Shown here piece by piece: positions 17,444 through 27,189 of a stretch of 64,000 nucleotides of DNA. The notes beneath the pieces are model-generated. The model did not search any database. It was given only the letters and a program-made list of their open reading frames with translations, and was not told where the DNA came from. Location of the stretch: assembly GCA_902826685.1 (NCBI GenBank), contig CADEFT010000011.1, forward strand, positions 1 through 64,000. Direction: 5' to 3'. The position numbers and the translations under genes were made by a program. This stretch comes from an uncultured Acidobacteriota bacterium (GTDB lineage: Bacteria; Acidobacteriota; Terriglobia; Bryobacterales; Bryobacteraceae). Each line of letters opens with the position of its first letter. The first letter of the stretch is position 1.

Positions 17444-20400
17444 ATGACTGTTTGGGGATCTCGCACTCTATTTCTGTCTTTGCTGCTGGCGGTATCGGCT
17501 TACGGCCAGGGCACGACTTCGAGGCTGGTGGGCACCATTAGCGACGGCTCCGGCGCGGTGATCAGCGGCGCCAGGGTGATCCTGCGCAACGATCAGACCG
17601 GGGCCGAGTTTCGCACAGAGTCCGGCGCTTCCGGCAACTATCAGTTCGAGGCCATTCAGGCGGGCCTGTACACCGTGGAAGTGGAGATGACCGGATTCCG
17701 TAAGTTCATCTCCAAGGGCAACCAGGTTTCGGTGGGCGTACCCACGACGTTGAACGCGGCGCTCGAAGTAGGCAGCGTCGCCGAAAGCGTGGAAGTGGCG
17801 GCGTCGGCCGAAGCGGTTCAGTTGAGCCAATCGGGCAATGTGGGTCCGGTCATCAATGAACGGATGATGAAGGAGATGCCGATCGTCGCCACGCGGCGGC
17901 GCGACCCGACTTCGATTCTCACCTATCTGCCGGGCATGAACTCGGGCGGCAACACCGGCGGCGGCGGCCACATGAACGGAGCGCGCGACCGCGCCTGGAA
18001 TTTCACCCTCGACGGCATCGACATGAATGAAGTCAGCGCGGGCGGCGGGGTGGGCAACAATCCGATTCGCACGAATCCGGATTCAGTCGCCGAGATGAAG
18101 ATCGTCACCTCCAACGCATCGGCCGAGTTCGGGCGCAACAGCGGCGCGCAGGTGGCCATGGTGACCAAGAGCGGCAGCAATGAAGTGCACGGCAACCTGT
18201 TCTGGTTCTATCGCACGCCGCGGCTCAATGCGAACCAGTGGGAAGACAATCTGAATCGCATTGGCAAGCAGATGTTCGTGCAGAACATTTACGGCGGGTC
18301 GCTTGGTGGACCGGTAAAGAAGAACAAGCTTTTTTATTTCGCCAACTGGCAGGAGTTGCGCGCGTCGCGATCGGTATCGCAGACGGCGATCGTGCCCACG
18401 CAGCAGGCCCGCAACGGCGTGTTCCGGTTCAATCCGGCGGCGCAGAACCGGCCCGCCGGCGTAGCGGGGGCTTCGGTGGATCTGGCCGGCAATCCCATCG
18501 TGCCGGTGGAGAGCTACAACATGGTGCAGAACGATCCGGACCGTCGCGGGCTCGATCCAACGGTGCGCGACCTGATCAACGCCACGCCGCTGCCCAACCG
18601 CTTCGACGCCGGCGGCGATGGATTGAACTACGGCGCCTACGTTTTCCGCCCCACCGAGACCGAGCGCCAGCGCGACCTTACCGGCAAGCTCGACTATATT
18701 CTGAACGAGAAGAACACGTTCTTCGGCCGCGCCTACTGGGGCTTTCAGGATACGCTTTGCGACGGTGTGAATGGCGGGCTGCCGCGCGTTCCCGGCGCGC
18801 CTTGCCTGGTGGACACCAAGCGCAGCCCGCGCAACTATGCGTTCAACTGGCGTACCAATCCGCTGCCCGCGGTGACCAACGAATTCGTGGCCGGCTATAG
18901 CCGGTTCTTCTTCGACTTTCCGAATCCGGCACAGGACCTGCAGAAGCCGACACTGATCGCCCCGCTTGGTCTCACTATTCCGACTGCCACCACGTATGGC
19001 AATGCACGCGAACTGAAGACATTTCAGTTTGTCGACAATCTGTCCTACTTCAAGGGCAAGCATGCGTTCAAGGGCGGCGTGAATTTGCGTTTCGTGCAGC
19101 ACCTGGATACGCGCGGCAGCATCGGCGGGCAGAACTCGGCGCTGCAGGTGAACTTCGACCGTACGATCAACACCGTTAATCCGAATGCGTTCGGGCTGCC
19201 GGCGGCGATCAACCAGGCGGTCGACCGTCCGAACCTGGAATCGATGATCAACCTGTTCCTGGGCCGCGTCGGCACGGCGTCGCAGGGCTTCGTGGCCGAG
19301 GGGAATCGCTTCCGCACCGGCACGTTCGATTTCGACGCGCGGTATTACGAATATGATTTCTACTTCCAGGACACCTACAAGGTGACGCAGCGGCTGACGC
19401 TCGATCTGGGGATGCGGCTGGAGGCGCGGCTGGCGCCCAAGTCCGCCGGACAGCAGCCGATTCTGACGCCGGGCGTGGCGATCGCCGCGGGCACGGCGCC
19501 ATCGAACACGCTGCGCTGGAGCGCAGGGAAACCGTACCGCAGCGACTGGAATAACTGGAGCCCGTCGGTGGGCTTTGCCTGGGATCCGATCGGCCGCGGG
19601 CGCACGGCGGTTCGCGGCAACTACCGCCTGGCCTACGACCGCGTGCCCACCTTCCTGTTGAGCTCGTTCCTGTTCCCCTCGATGCCGGGCAGCGTGCTGG
19701 GGGAAGTGAATTCGGCCTATGGATCGGGTGGCGGCCGGCTGGCGGGATTGCCGTCGCTGGCACCCGCGCGCACGCCGCAGGATCTGGCCCAGCCGGTGCC
19801 GTTCAGCCTGGCGAGCAACACGGTGATCGATCCGAACTTCGAGACGCCGCAGACCAACATGTGGTCGCTTGGGGTGCAGCATGAAATCGCCAGCCGCACG
19901 GTGGTGGAACTGAATTACCTGGGCCGCCGCGCGCACAATCTGCTGGGCGGCTACAACGTGAACCAGGCCGAGATTCGCGGCAACGGATTTCTGGACGCCT
20001 TCCGCGCCGCGCAGGGCGGAGGCGAGAGCACGCTGCTCGACCGGTTGACTTCGGCCGACACGCGGCGCAACGCCGGGGAGTCGGGCGCGGCCTATCTGCG
20101 GCGGCAGTTCGGACCGGATCTGCGGCTGAACAACGTGGGCGGCGTGGCGAATTCGCTGGCGCAGCGGACGCAATCGGGAACCAACCTTTCCAATGCCTCC
20201 GGCTTGGGGCCGTATTTTTTCTATCCCTATCCACAGTTTTCCGGGGGCTTGAACGTGATCGACAGTAACGATTTTTCGACTTATCACGCCCTGCAGGCGA
20301 GCGTGAACAAGCGCTTCGGCTCGGGGGCGAACGTGCAGGTGTTCTACACGTGGTCGAAATCGCTCGATACGCGATCCTACGATCCGGCGTTCACGCTGGC

Positions 20401-21046
20401 GGGCGCGGGGGCCACGCAGACGGCGGGCAATACGCCGTTCGACATCAACAACCGGCGTATCAACTACGCGGTTTCGGACTTCGACCGGACGCATCAATTG
20501 CAGGCGATCGCGGTGCAGGAGTTGCCGTTCGGGCGCGGGAAGCGATTTGCCTCATCGGCCAACGGCGCCGTGGACCGCCTCATCGGCGGATGGAACCTGA
20601 GCGGATTGCTGCGGCTTTCAAGCGGGCGCCCGTTCAGCGTGTTCGCCGGATCGAACACGTTCAATAGCGTGGTGGGTTCGTTTGCCAACTGCACCCGCTG
20701 CTCTCGTTCCGACGGCGCGGTGCGGCAGGAAGACGGCCTGGTGTGGTATTTCGACCCCACCGAACGAGGCCGCTTCACGGCGCCAGGCACGGGCGAACTG
20801 GGCAATACGGGCCGCAACTATTTCCGCGGCGATCGCTTCGTGAATCTGGATTTCAGCCTCGCCAAGAAGACGCGGCTGAGCGAGCGGTTTCAACTGGAGC
20901 TGCGCGCCGATTTCACCAACGTGACCAACTCGCCTTCGTTCGGCTTCCCGACGACGACCACCACCAGCGCCACTTTCGGGCGCATTCGCGACACGGTGAG
21001 CAGCAGCTCGCGGCAGACGATGCTGGCGGCGAAGGTGAATTTTTAG
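17444..21046 (+). CDS. Oar-like TonB-dependent receptor with carboxypeptidase-regulatory domain (1)
   Basis: The 1200-aa outer-membrane receptor has a signal peptide ending around AYGQ (residue 22). Residues 25-110 form the carboxypeptidase-regulatory-like beta-sandwich (VGTISDGSGAVISGARVIL, SGNYQFEAIQAGLYTVEVE). The plug follows, with NFTLDGIDMNE and SAEFGRNSGAQVAMVTKSG. From about residue 245 the sequence is a large beta-barrel with many aromatic turns, ending in a C-terminal Phe (AAKVNF). These receptors import large or bulky ligands using TonB energy; the ligand is unknown. It lies 19 nt after the acyl-CoA ligase and overlaps the nei stop by 4 nt in convergent orientation. Confidence 0.92.
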   Translation: MTVWGSRTLFLSLLLAVSAYGQGTTSRLVGTISDGSGAVISGARVILRNDQTGAEFRTESGASGNYQFEAIQAGLYTVEVEMTGFRKFISKGNQVSVGVPTTLNAALEVGSVAESVEVAASAEAVQLSQSGNVGPVINERMMKEMPIVATRRRDPTSILTYLPGMNSGGNTGGGGHMNGARDRAWNFTLDGIDMNEVSAGGGVGNNPIRTNPDSVAEMKIVTSNASAEFGRNSGAQVAMVTKSGSNEVHGNLFWFYRTPRLNANQWEDNLNRIGKQMFVQNIYGGSLGGPVKKNKLFYFANWQELRASRSVSQTAIVPTQQARNGVFRFNPAAQNRPAGVAGASVDLAGNPIVPVESYNMVQNDPDRRGLDPTVRDLINATPLPNRFDAGGDGLNYGAYVFRPTETERQRDLTGKLDYILNEKNTFFGRAYWGFQDTLCDGVNGGLPRVPGAPCLVDTKRSPRNYAFNWRTNPLPAVTNEFVAGYSRFFFDFPNPAQDLQKPTLIAPLGLTIPTATTYGNARELKTFQFVDNLSYFKGKHAFKGGVNLRFVQHLDTRGSIGGQNSALQVNFDRTINTVNPNAFGLPAAINQAVDRPNLESMINLFLGRVGTASQGFVAEGNRFRTGTFDFDARYYEYDFYFQDTYKVTQRLTLDLGMRLEARLAPKSAGQQPILTPGVAIAAGTAPSNTLRWSAGKPYRSDWNNWSPSVGFAWDPIGRGRTAVRGNYRLAYDRVPTFLLSSFLFPSMPGSVLGEVNSAYGSGGGRLAGLPSLAPARTPQDLAQPVPFSLASNTVIDPNFETPQTNMWSLGVQHEIASRTVVELNYLGRRAHNLLGGYNVNQAEIRGNGFLDAFRAAQGGGESTLLDRLTSADTRRNAGESGAAYLRRQFGPDLRLNNVGGVANSLAQRTQSGTNLSNASGLGPYFFYPYPQFSGGLNVIDSNDFSTYHALQASVNKRFGSGANVQVFYTWSKSLDTRSYDPAFTLAGAGATQTAGNTPFDINNRRINYAVSDFDRTHQLQAIAVQELPFGRGKRFASSANGAVDRLIGGWNLSGLLRLSSGRPFSVFAGSNTFNSVVGSFANCTRCSRSDGAVRQEDGLVWYFDPTERGRFTAPGTGELGNTGRNYFRGDRFVNLDFSLAKKTRLSERFQLELRADFTNVTNSPSFGFPTTTTTSATFGRIRDTVSSSSRQTMLAAKVNF

Positions 21047-21870
21047 AACTGGCAGCGGGCGCACCAATACGTGCCCCGCGCGTCCGGCTTCTGCTTTCTA
21101 TATTGAATCGGCGAGCCGCATTTCCGGCACGGCTCGCCGCCGCGGCCATAGACCCACAGATTCTCAGACGGATCGGAGCGGCCGGTGGTGCGGCGCAGGC
21201 CGAAATACGTCACGATACCGTCGCCTGAGTTATCTGTCACGTTGGCGAGCAGCAGCCGGCGGGCGTTGATCATCAGCGCCTGCAACTCACTGGCCGAAAG
21301 CGACGCCACCATGCGGAAGGGATTCACTCCGGCGGCGAAGGAAACTTCGGATTTGAAGACGTTGCCGATGCCCGCGATCAACGATTGATCGAGCAGCGCC
21401 ACGCCGATTTCGAGATCCGGGCGCATGGCGATGCGGGCGGCGGCGGCCTCGGCGTCGAATCCGGCGGCGAGCACATCGGGTCCTAATCGTGTCACGCTGC
21501 GGTGGCGGCGAAGCGTATCGGCGGTGTGGAACTCGGCAATCGGAACATCGAACGCCACGGCCACGAAAGGCGCGGTGTGCACCACGGCGCGCATGCGATG
21601 GCGGCCCACCTTCCACGGTTCGCCGGGCCGGTAGATATGCCAACTACCGCTCATCAGCATGTGGGTCACCAGGGTCAGATCGCCGGAGAAGCGCATGTGA
21701 ATCCACTTGCCGGTTGCCTCCACCGAGTCCACGGTGCGGCCCGCGATGGGCGTGTCGGTATCGGTGCGCGCCAGATGCGCGAGCTGTGTTTCGAAGCGTG
21801 TGACCGTCTGGCCCGCCAGCGCGCGGTGGAGCGTGCGCGCGGCGCGAAAGATGGTGTCACCTTCCGGCAT
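21043..21870 (-). CDS. nei: Nei-type DNA glycosylase (endonuclease VIII-like)
   Basis: The 275-aa base-excision-repair enzyme starts MPEGDTIFR, giving the catalytic Pro2 and Glu3 after Met removal, which fixes the start at 21870. The middle contains LDQSLIAGIGNVFKSEV (H2TH motif), and the C-terminus ends in a zinc finger with the cysteines of CRKCG and WCARC. The family removes oxidised pyrimidines and cuts at the abasic site. The ATG lies inside the end of lhr (14-nt overlap), so it is translationally coupled to the helicase. Nei and Lhr are also neighbours in mycobacteria. Confidence 0.93.
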   Translation of the reverse strand: MPEGDTIFRAARTLHRALAGQTVTRFETQLAHLARTDTDTPIAGRTVDSVEATGKWIHMRFSGDLTLVTHMLMSGSWHIYRPGEPWKVGRHRMRAVVHTAPFVAVAFDVPIAEFHTADTLRRHRSVTRLGPDVLAAGFDAEAAAARIAMRPDLEIGVALLDQSLIAGIGNVFKSEVSFAAGVNPFRMVASLSASELQALMINARRLLLANVTDNSGDGIVTYFGLRRTTGRSDPSENLWVYGRGGEPCRKCGSPIQYRKQKPDARGTYWCARCQF

Positions 21871-24800
21871 GGTCTTCCACCGGGTCGGGATCGGGCTCGG
21901 GCGCGGGCGCTCCGGGCGGGCGTCGCATGTGGAATCCGGCGGCGGAGGGAACGAAGCCAGCCTCTTCGAGATAGCGCGCCAGTTCATGCTTTTCCGCCGC
22001 CACGTCGTTGATGGTGGCGATCAGCAATCCGCCGCGGCGCGCCTGGCGCAGCAGAGCGACTTCGGCAAGCTTCTGCGCCAGCGCGCGGGCGGCCTGCCCA
22101 CGTTCCGGTTCGTCGTCGGGCAGCAGGGCGCGAAGGGCTGGATTTCCGCGGCGCAGGAAGGCCGTGAGGCGGCCGTTGACCAGCACCACGGAGGCACCGG
22201 CCGCGCGTGCCATCGAATGATCGGCCCCGCCGTCGATCCAGGGAAGAAGAGCGCCGTAGGGATTGGCGGGGTCGGCGGCGGCCAGATGCACCGCCTCCGG
22301 CCGGCCGGAAGGATGGCGCAGGCTGCGCAGCATGTCGACGGCGGCAGGCGTCGCAAACTGCGCGGCTCCCATGGCGGCCACGAACATGCCCCGGCGAATC
22401 CAGCCGCTTTCTTCCATCGTCTTCAACGCCGGATAGACGGAGGCGTAACCGCCGCGAACATTTTCGGCCACTCCCGTTTCCCGCATCACGATGCCGTTGC
22501 GCACCAGCATTTGCTGGGCGACCGCGGCGGTCCATTCGGTGGGGGAGGCTTTGGCCAGCATCCGCTGTTCGACCAGCGACCAGCGCCCTTGCCCGATTCC
22601 TTCGCCGCGAAGAGCGCGGCTGCGGCGCAGGTACTCCGGCGAGCCGGGACGCGCGGCGATCTCGGTCTGCCGCGGACGCTCGCTTTCTTTTCGCGTTAGC
22701 AGCGAGCGCAGGGGGCTCAGCGTGTCATTGGTCACCAGGCCCGACCAGGTGAGTTCCCACAGTGCATCGGCCGTTTCGTTCGGAAAGCCGCCGCCGGTGG
22801 CGTGGTGGATCTCCGATTGAAAAGAGGCGCCGCGCTGGCGCAGGAAGTCGAGAATCCGCAGCGCGCGTCCGGAAAGCGACTCCGGCAATTGACTGAAGAA
22901 ATCGGGTGCGATCAGCTTGCCCAGCGAGCCGGCGAGGTAGAGCGCCACGCGCCCGTCGCGCTGGCCCACCGGTTCGCGCCCCGTCCAAATAATCTCACCG
23001 GCCGCGAGCAGCGCATCGAGATCGGCAGGCTGATAGTTGCGCACGCGCGCGGGTAGAATCTCGCGTTCCAGATCGGAGGCGATGAGATCCACGCCCTGCA
23101 GCAGCTCGATGGCATCAAGCAGCGCGTCGGCGCCCTTGCGCGGCGCCGTCACTCCCTGCCATCGCACCAGCAGCCGCGCGTAGACATGCTGTTCGGCGGG
23201 CACTACTTCGCGCCTGAGCCGCGCCAGAGATTTACGGCGAATCTGTTGCAGCACGTCGGGGTGGCACCACTCGATGTGGGCGCCGCCGGGACGGAATTCG
23301 CCTTCGAGCAGCTTTCCTTCGGCGTGCAGACCGCGGAGGACGCTGTCCGTCTCCTTGGTGGTCAGGCCGTAGCGCGCGGCGGCATCGGCGGTGGTGAACG
23401 GCCCGTGAGTGCGGCTGTAGCGCCGCAGGATGCCGGCCAGTGGATCGGGCACGGCCGCCAGAAACGCATCGGCGAGACCGGGCGGCAGCGGCACGCCTAA
23501 CGCATCGCGATAGCGGGCGGCGTATTCCACCGGGATCAGGCGAGTCTCACCCGCGATGCGGATGGCCAGAGCGCGGCGGGCGCGGAGCAACTCATCGAGG
23601 GCCTGAGCCGCGACGCCACGCTCGCTGCGCGCGGTGGCTTCCTCCGCCGTCAGATCGCCGAGCTTCAACAGCAGATCGTGAACTCCGTCGGTATGCCGCG
23701 CCTGAAGAGCCGGATCGAGCATCTGCAACTGCTCCTCCACTTCGCCGACGGCCACGGCGTCGAGCAGTTCGCGAAAATCCGTCCCTCCCAGAATGTCTTC
23801 GAGCTGGGACTGATCGATGGCCAGCGTTTGAGCGCGGCGCTCGGCCAGCGGCGCATCGCCGTCGTAGAGGTAGTTGGCGACGTAGGAAAACAGCAGCGAG
23901 GCGGCAAACGGCGACGGCTTCACGGACTCGATCGTCGTTACACCGATGGCGCGGCGCTCGATGCGTTCGAGGATGCGGGCGGCGGCGCCGAGGTCGAGCA
24001 CTTCGCTGAGGCATTCGCGATAGGCTTCGAGCAGTATCGGGAAAGAGGGGTAGCGCGAGGCGACGGCCAACAGGTCGGCGGAACGCTTACGCTGCTTCCA
24101 CAGCGCGGTACGTTTCCCGGGGCTACGGCGGGGCAGCAGCAGGGCGCGCCCGGCCGCTTCGCGAAACTTGGCGGCGAACATCGAGGTGGCGCCAAGCTGC
24201 CGGATCACCAGTTCCTTCAGATCGGCCGCCGAGGGCAGCAGCAACTCAGGATCGAGCGGAGCCTCGCCATCGGGAACGCGGATGACGAAGCCATCCTCGG
24301 ACCACATCGATTCGGCGTCGAAGCCGCGTTCGGCGCGCAGACGCGCTCCCACGGCGATGCACCAGGGGGCGTGGACGCGGCTGCCGAACGGCGTGAGCAC
24401 GCAGACGCGCCAATCGCCCAACTCATCGCGGCAGCGCTCGATGACGATATCGGTGTCGCTTGGCACGCGGCCGGTGGCGGCTTCCTGATCGTCCAGATAG
24501 CGCATCAGGTTTTCGGCGGCGCGGGGTTCGAGATTGTGGTCTTCAATCAGGCGTGTGTGCGCGGCCGGGCGGGGCAGGGGCAGCAACTCGCGCACCATCT
24601 GGCCGATTTTCTGGCCGAACTCGGCGGGCCGCGCCGCCGCGTCGCCGCGCCAGAACGGCATCATCCCGGGCTCGCCGGGCGCCGGCGACACCAGCACGCG
24701 ATCATGCGTGATTTCGTCGATCCGCCAGGTGGTGGCGCCGAGGATGATGGTGTTGCCAGGGCGGTTTTCATGCACCATCTCTTCGTCCAACTCACCCACG

Positions 24801-26446
24801 CGGCTGCCCCGTTCGGCTCCAGAGACGAAGACGCCGTAGAGTCCGCGATCGGGAATGGTGCCGCCATTGACCACCGCGACGCTGCGCGAGCCCTGGCGCG
24901 GCGTCAGCATGCCGGTGACGCGATCCCAGGTGACGCGGGGCCGCAACTCGGCGAAATCGTCCGATGGATAGCGGCCGGAAAGCATATCCAGCACGCCTTC
25001 GAAACTCGCCTTGGTCAGCGCGGAAAAAGGCGCGGCGTGAGTCACGGTTTCAAAGAGCCGGTCCACCTGCCACTCGTCCATGGCGATCATCGCCACCAGT
25101 TGCTGCGACAGTACGTCGAGCGGGTTGCGCGGATAATTGACGCGCTCCACGTCGCCCGATTGCATGGCGCGCGTGATGGCCGCGCAAGCCACCAGGTCGC
25201 CGCGATATTTCGGGTAGACGATCGCCCGGCTGACGCCGCCCACGTGATGGCTGGCGCGGCCGATGCGCTGCATGCCGCTTGAGACCGAAGGCGGCGCTTC
25301 CACCTGCACCACCAGATCCACTGAACCCATGTCGATGCCGAGTTCGAGCGAAGACGTCGCCACGATGCCGCGCAGCGTGCCCATCTTCAGGCGCTCTTCG
25401 ATGTCCTTGCGCTGAGCGGCGGCGACGCTGCCGTGGTGGGCGCGCACCAGCGTTTCACCCGCCAGGTCGTTGACGGCGCCGGAAATGCGTTCGGCCAGAC
25501 GGCGGCTGTTGACGAAGATCATAGTGGAGCGATGGGCGCGCACCAGATCGAGCAGGGCCGGGTGAATCGCGCTCCAGATGGAGGGGCGCGCCGGACCCTG
25601 CGAGGCGGGGCCGCTCGGGATCGGTTCGATCTCATCGAGCCGCTTCATATCGTCGAGCGGCACTTCGACGCGCAGGTCGAGCGCCTTCGGCGCGCTGGCG
25701 TCGACGATGGTCACGGGGCGGAAGCGGGCCACCGAATCCTCGCTTGCCGGCTGTTCGGCGCCGCCGAGGAAGCGCGCCACTTCCTCGAGCGGCCGTTGTG
25801 TGGCGGAAAGGCCGATGCGCTGCAGCCCGCGCCCGCACAGTTGTTCCAGCCGTTCGAGCGAAAGCGCCAGATGCGAGCCACGCTTGCCGGGTACCAGGGC
25901 GTGGATCTCGTCGACGATGACGGTTTCCACCGCGCGCAGTGTGTCGCGCGCATTCGATGTCAGCAGCAGGTAGATCGATTCGGGCGTGGTGATGAGGATG
26001 TCGGCCGGGCGGCGCAGGAACCGGGCGCGCTCGGCGGCGGGCGTATCGCCGGTGCGGATGGCGATCTCCGGCTCGTGCACTTCGACGCCCAGCCTGCGGG
26101 CCATCTGCGTGACGCCGACCAGCGGGGATCGGAGATTGCGCTCCACGTCCACGGCCAGCGCCTTGATCGGCGAAATATAAAGCACGCGGCAGCGTTCGGC
26201 AGGCTTTGGCGGCGGCGTGAACATCAGACGGTTGATGCACCAGAGAAAAGCGGTCAGCGTCTTGCCGGTGCCGGTGGGCGCGAGGATCAGCGTGGATTCG
26301 CCGCGTCCGATGGCGGGCCAGCCGCGTACCTGGGGCGGCGTCGGTGCCGGGAAAACGGCTTCGAACCATTGGCGGACGGCTGGATGGAAAACGGCCAGGG
26401 GATCGGGTTGCGCAACGGATTCCTGCGGCTTCTTTCGGGGCGCCAA
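21857..26446 (-). CDS. lhr: Lhr-type superfamily 2 DNA helicase
   Basis: The protein is 1529 aa, the full length of bacterial Lhr proteins with the large C-terminal region. Walker A APTGTGKT is at residues 56-63, DEIHA near 178, LSATQRPLEEV just after, and helicase C-terminal motifs include TSSLELGIDMG and QRIGRASHHVGG. The Lhr winged-helix and beta-barrel core follow to about residue 850, then the Lhr C-terminal domain. These helicases track 3'-5' on single-stranded DNA and are linked to repair. It starts at TTG 26446, 10 nt from a palindromic -10. It forms an operon with nei. Confidence 0.93.
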   Translation of the reverse strand: MAPRKKPQESVAQPDPLAVFHPAVRQWFEAVFPAPTPPQVRGWPAIGRGESTLILAPTGTGKTLTAFLWCINRLMFTPPPKPAERCRVLYISPIKALAVDVERNLRSPLVGVTQMARRLGVEVHEPEIAIRTGDTPAAERARFLRRPADILITTPESIYLLLTSNARDTLRAVETVIVDEIHALVPGKRGSHLALSLERLEQLCGRGLQRIGLSATQRPLEEVARFLGGAEQPASEDSVARFRPVTIVDASAPKALDLRVEVPLDDMKRLDEIEPIPSGPASQGPARPSIWSAIHPALLDLVRAHRSTMIFVNSRRLAERISGAVNDLAGETLVRAHHGSVAAAQRKDIEERLKMGTLRGIVATSSLELGIDMGSVDLVVQVEAPPSVSSGMQRIGRASHHVGGVSRAIVYPKYRGDLVACAAITRAMQSGDVERVNYPRNPLDVLSQQLVAMIAMDEWQVDRLFETVTHAAPFSALTKASFEGVLDMLSGRYPSDDFAELRPRVTWDRVTGMLTPRQGSRSVAVVNGGTIPDRGLYGVFVSGAERGSRVGELDEEMVHENRPGNTIILGATTWRIDEITHDRVLVSPAPGEPGMMPFWRGDAAARPAEFGQKIGQMVRELLPLPRPAAHTRLIEDHNLEPRAAENLMRYLDDQEAATGRVPSDTDIVIERCRDELGDWRVCVLTPFGSRVHAPWCIAVGARLRAERGFDAESMWSEDGFVIRVPDGEAPLDPELLLPSAADLKELVIRQLGATSMFAAKFREAAGRALLLPRRSPGKRTALWKQRKRSADLLAVASRYPSFPILLEAYRECLSEVLDLGAAARILERIERRAIGVTTIESVKPSPFAASLLFSYVANYLYDGDAPLAERRAQTLAIDQSQLEDILGGTDFRELLDAVAVGEVEEQLQMLDPALQARHTDGVHDLLLKLGDLTAEEATARSERGVAAQALDELLRARRALAIRIAGETRLIPVEYAARYRDALGVPLPPGLADAFLAAVPDPLAGILRRYSRTHGPFTTADAAARYGLTTKETDSVLRGLHAEGKLLEGEFRPGGAHIEWCHPDVLQQIRRKSLARLRREVVPAEQHVYARLLVRWQGVTAPRKGADALLDAIELLQGVDLIASDLEREILPARVRNYQPADLDALLAAGEIIWTGREPVGQRDGRVALYLAGSLGKLIAPDFFSQLPESLSGRALRILDFLRQRGASFQSEIHHATGGGFPNETADALWELTWSGLVTNDTLSPLRSLLTRKESERPRQTEIAARPGSPEYLRRSRALRGEGIGQGRWSLVEQRMLAKASPTEWTAAVAQQMLVRNGIVMRETGVAENVRGGYASVYPALKTMEESGWIRRGMFVAAMGAAQFATPAAVDMLRSLRHPSGRPEAVHLAAADPANPYGALLPWIDGGADHSMARAAGASVVLVNGRLTAFLRRGNPALRALLPDDEPERGQAARALAQKLAEVALLRQARRGGLLIATINDVAAEKHELARYLEEAGFVPSAAGFHMRRPPGAPAPEPDPDPVEDHAGR

Positions 26447-26454
26447 CGCACTTA

Positions 26455-26466
26455 CCAGTATACTGG
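26455..26466. promoter_or_regulatory. palindromic shared -10 element between lhr and SDR genes
   Basis: CCAGTATACTGG is a perfect 12-bp palindrome. It reads TATACT on both strands: plus strand 26459-26464, 6 nt before GTG 26471; minus strand 26462-26457, 10 nt before TTG 26446. It can serve as the -10 for both divergent genes, or as a dimeric repressor site covering both. Confidence 0.5.
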
Positions 26467-26470
26467 CGAG

Positions 26471-27178
26471 GTGATTTTCGAAGGCCGCACGGCACTGGTT
26501 ACAGGCGCGGGCAGAGGGCTGGGACGCGCCATCGCGGTGCGGCTGGCGAGTGGCGGCGCCAGGGTGATTGCCGTCTCGCGGACGGCGGCCGATTTACAGA
26601 CGCTGCCCGGTGCCACCGCGGAAGTGATGGATGTTTCCGATGCCGGGCAGTGTGGCCGGCTGAGTGGATACTCGCCGGATTTTCTCATTCACAACGCCGG
26701 TGCGACGCTGCGCAAACGGCTGGACGAGATTTCCCTCGGCGAGTGGCGATCCGTAATAGCGGTCAACCTTACTGCCGCGTTTCTGCTGGCCAGAATGTTT
26801 CTTCCCGGCATGCAGGACCGCGGGTTCGGGCGCATTGTCCTCATGAGTTCGGTGACGGCACACACACCGGCGCCGGCGCGAGTGGCCTATGCCGCCGCGA
26901 AGGCCGGCGTGTTGGGATTCACGCGCGGGCTGGCGCTTGAAGCGGCGCCGTTTGGGGTAACGGTGAACTCCATCAGTCCCGGCACTTTTCCCACCGCGAT
27001 GAATGAGCCGATTCTCGCGGACCGGGCGATACGGGAAAGCTTTCTACGGAAGATTCCACTGGGCAGGCTCGGACGGCTGGAGGAAGTGGCGGCCGCCGTC
27101 GAGTTTTTGTGCTCGAGCGGCGGCGCCTTTCTCACCGGCGCCGATATCCGAATCGACGGCGGTTGGACGGCTCAGTAA
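26471..27178 (+). CDS. SDR-family oxidoreductase
   Basis: The 235-aa NAD(P)-dependent enzyme starts at GTG 26471 (VIFEGRTALVTGAGRGLGRA). The cofactor motif TGAGRGLG is near residue 11 and HNAG near 78. The active site is complete: SSVTAHTPAPARVAYAAAK provides Ser, Tyr and Lys. The C-terminus FLTGADIRIDGGW is typical of 3-oxoacyl-ACP-reductase-like SDRs. The substrate cannot be told. The gene is separated from lhr by only 24 nt and ends 11 nt before the next gene. Confidence 0.88.
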   Translation: MIFEGRTALVTGAGRGLGRAIAVRLASGGARVIAVSRTAADLQTLPGATAEVMDVSDAGQCGRLSGYSPDFLIHNAGATLRKRLDEISLGEWRSVIAVNLTAAFLLARMFLPGMQDRGFGRIVLMSSVTAHTPAPARVAYAAAKAGVLGFTRGLALEAAPFGVTVNSISPGTFPTAMNEPILADRAIRESFLRKIPLGRLGRLEEVAAAVEFLCSSGGAFLTGADIRIDGGWTAQ

Positions 27179-27189
27179 ACGTGATATCC

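Noticed and set aside
18083..20497. 804-codon open frame opposite TonB receptor 1
   Set aside because: Low-complexity Arg/His/Val composition and full overlap with a certain receptor gene.
23678..25282. 534-codon open frame on the plus strand opposite lhr
   Set aside because: Mirror frame of a certain helicase gene; no domain, no start signals.
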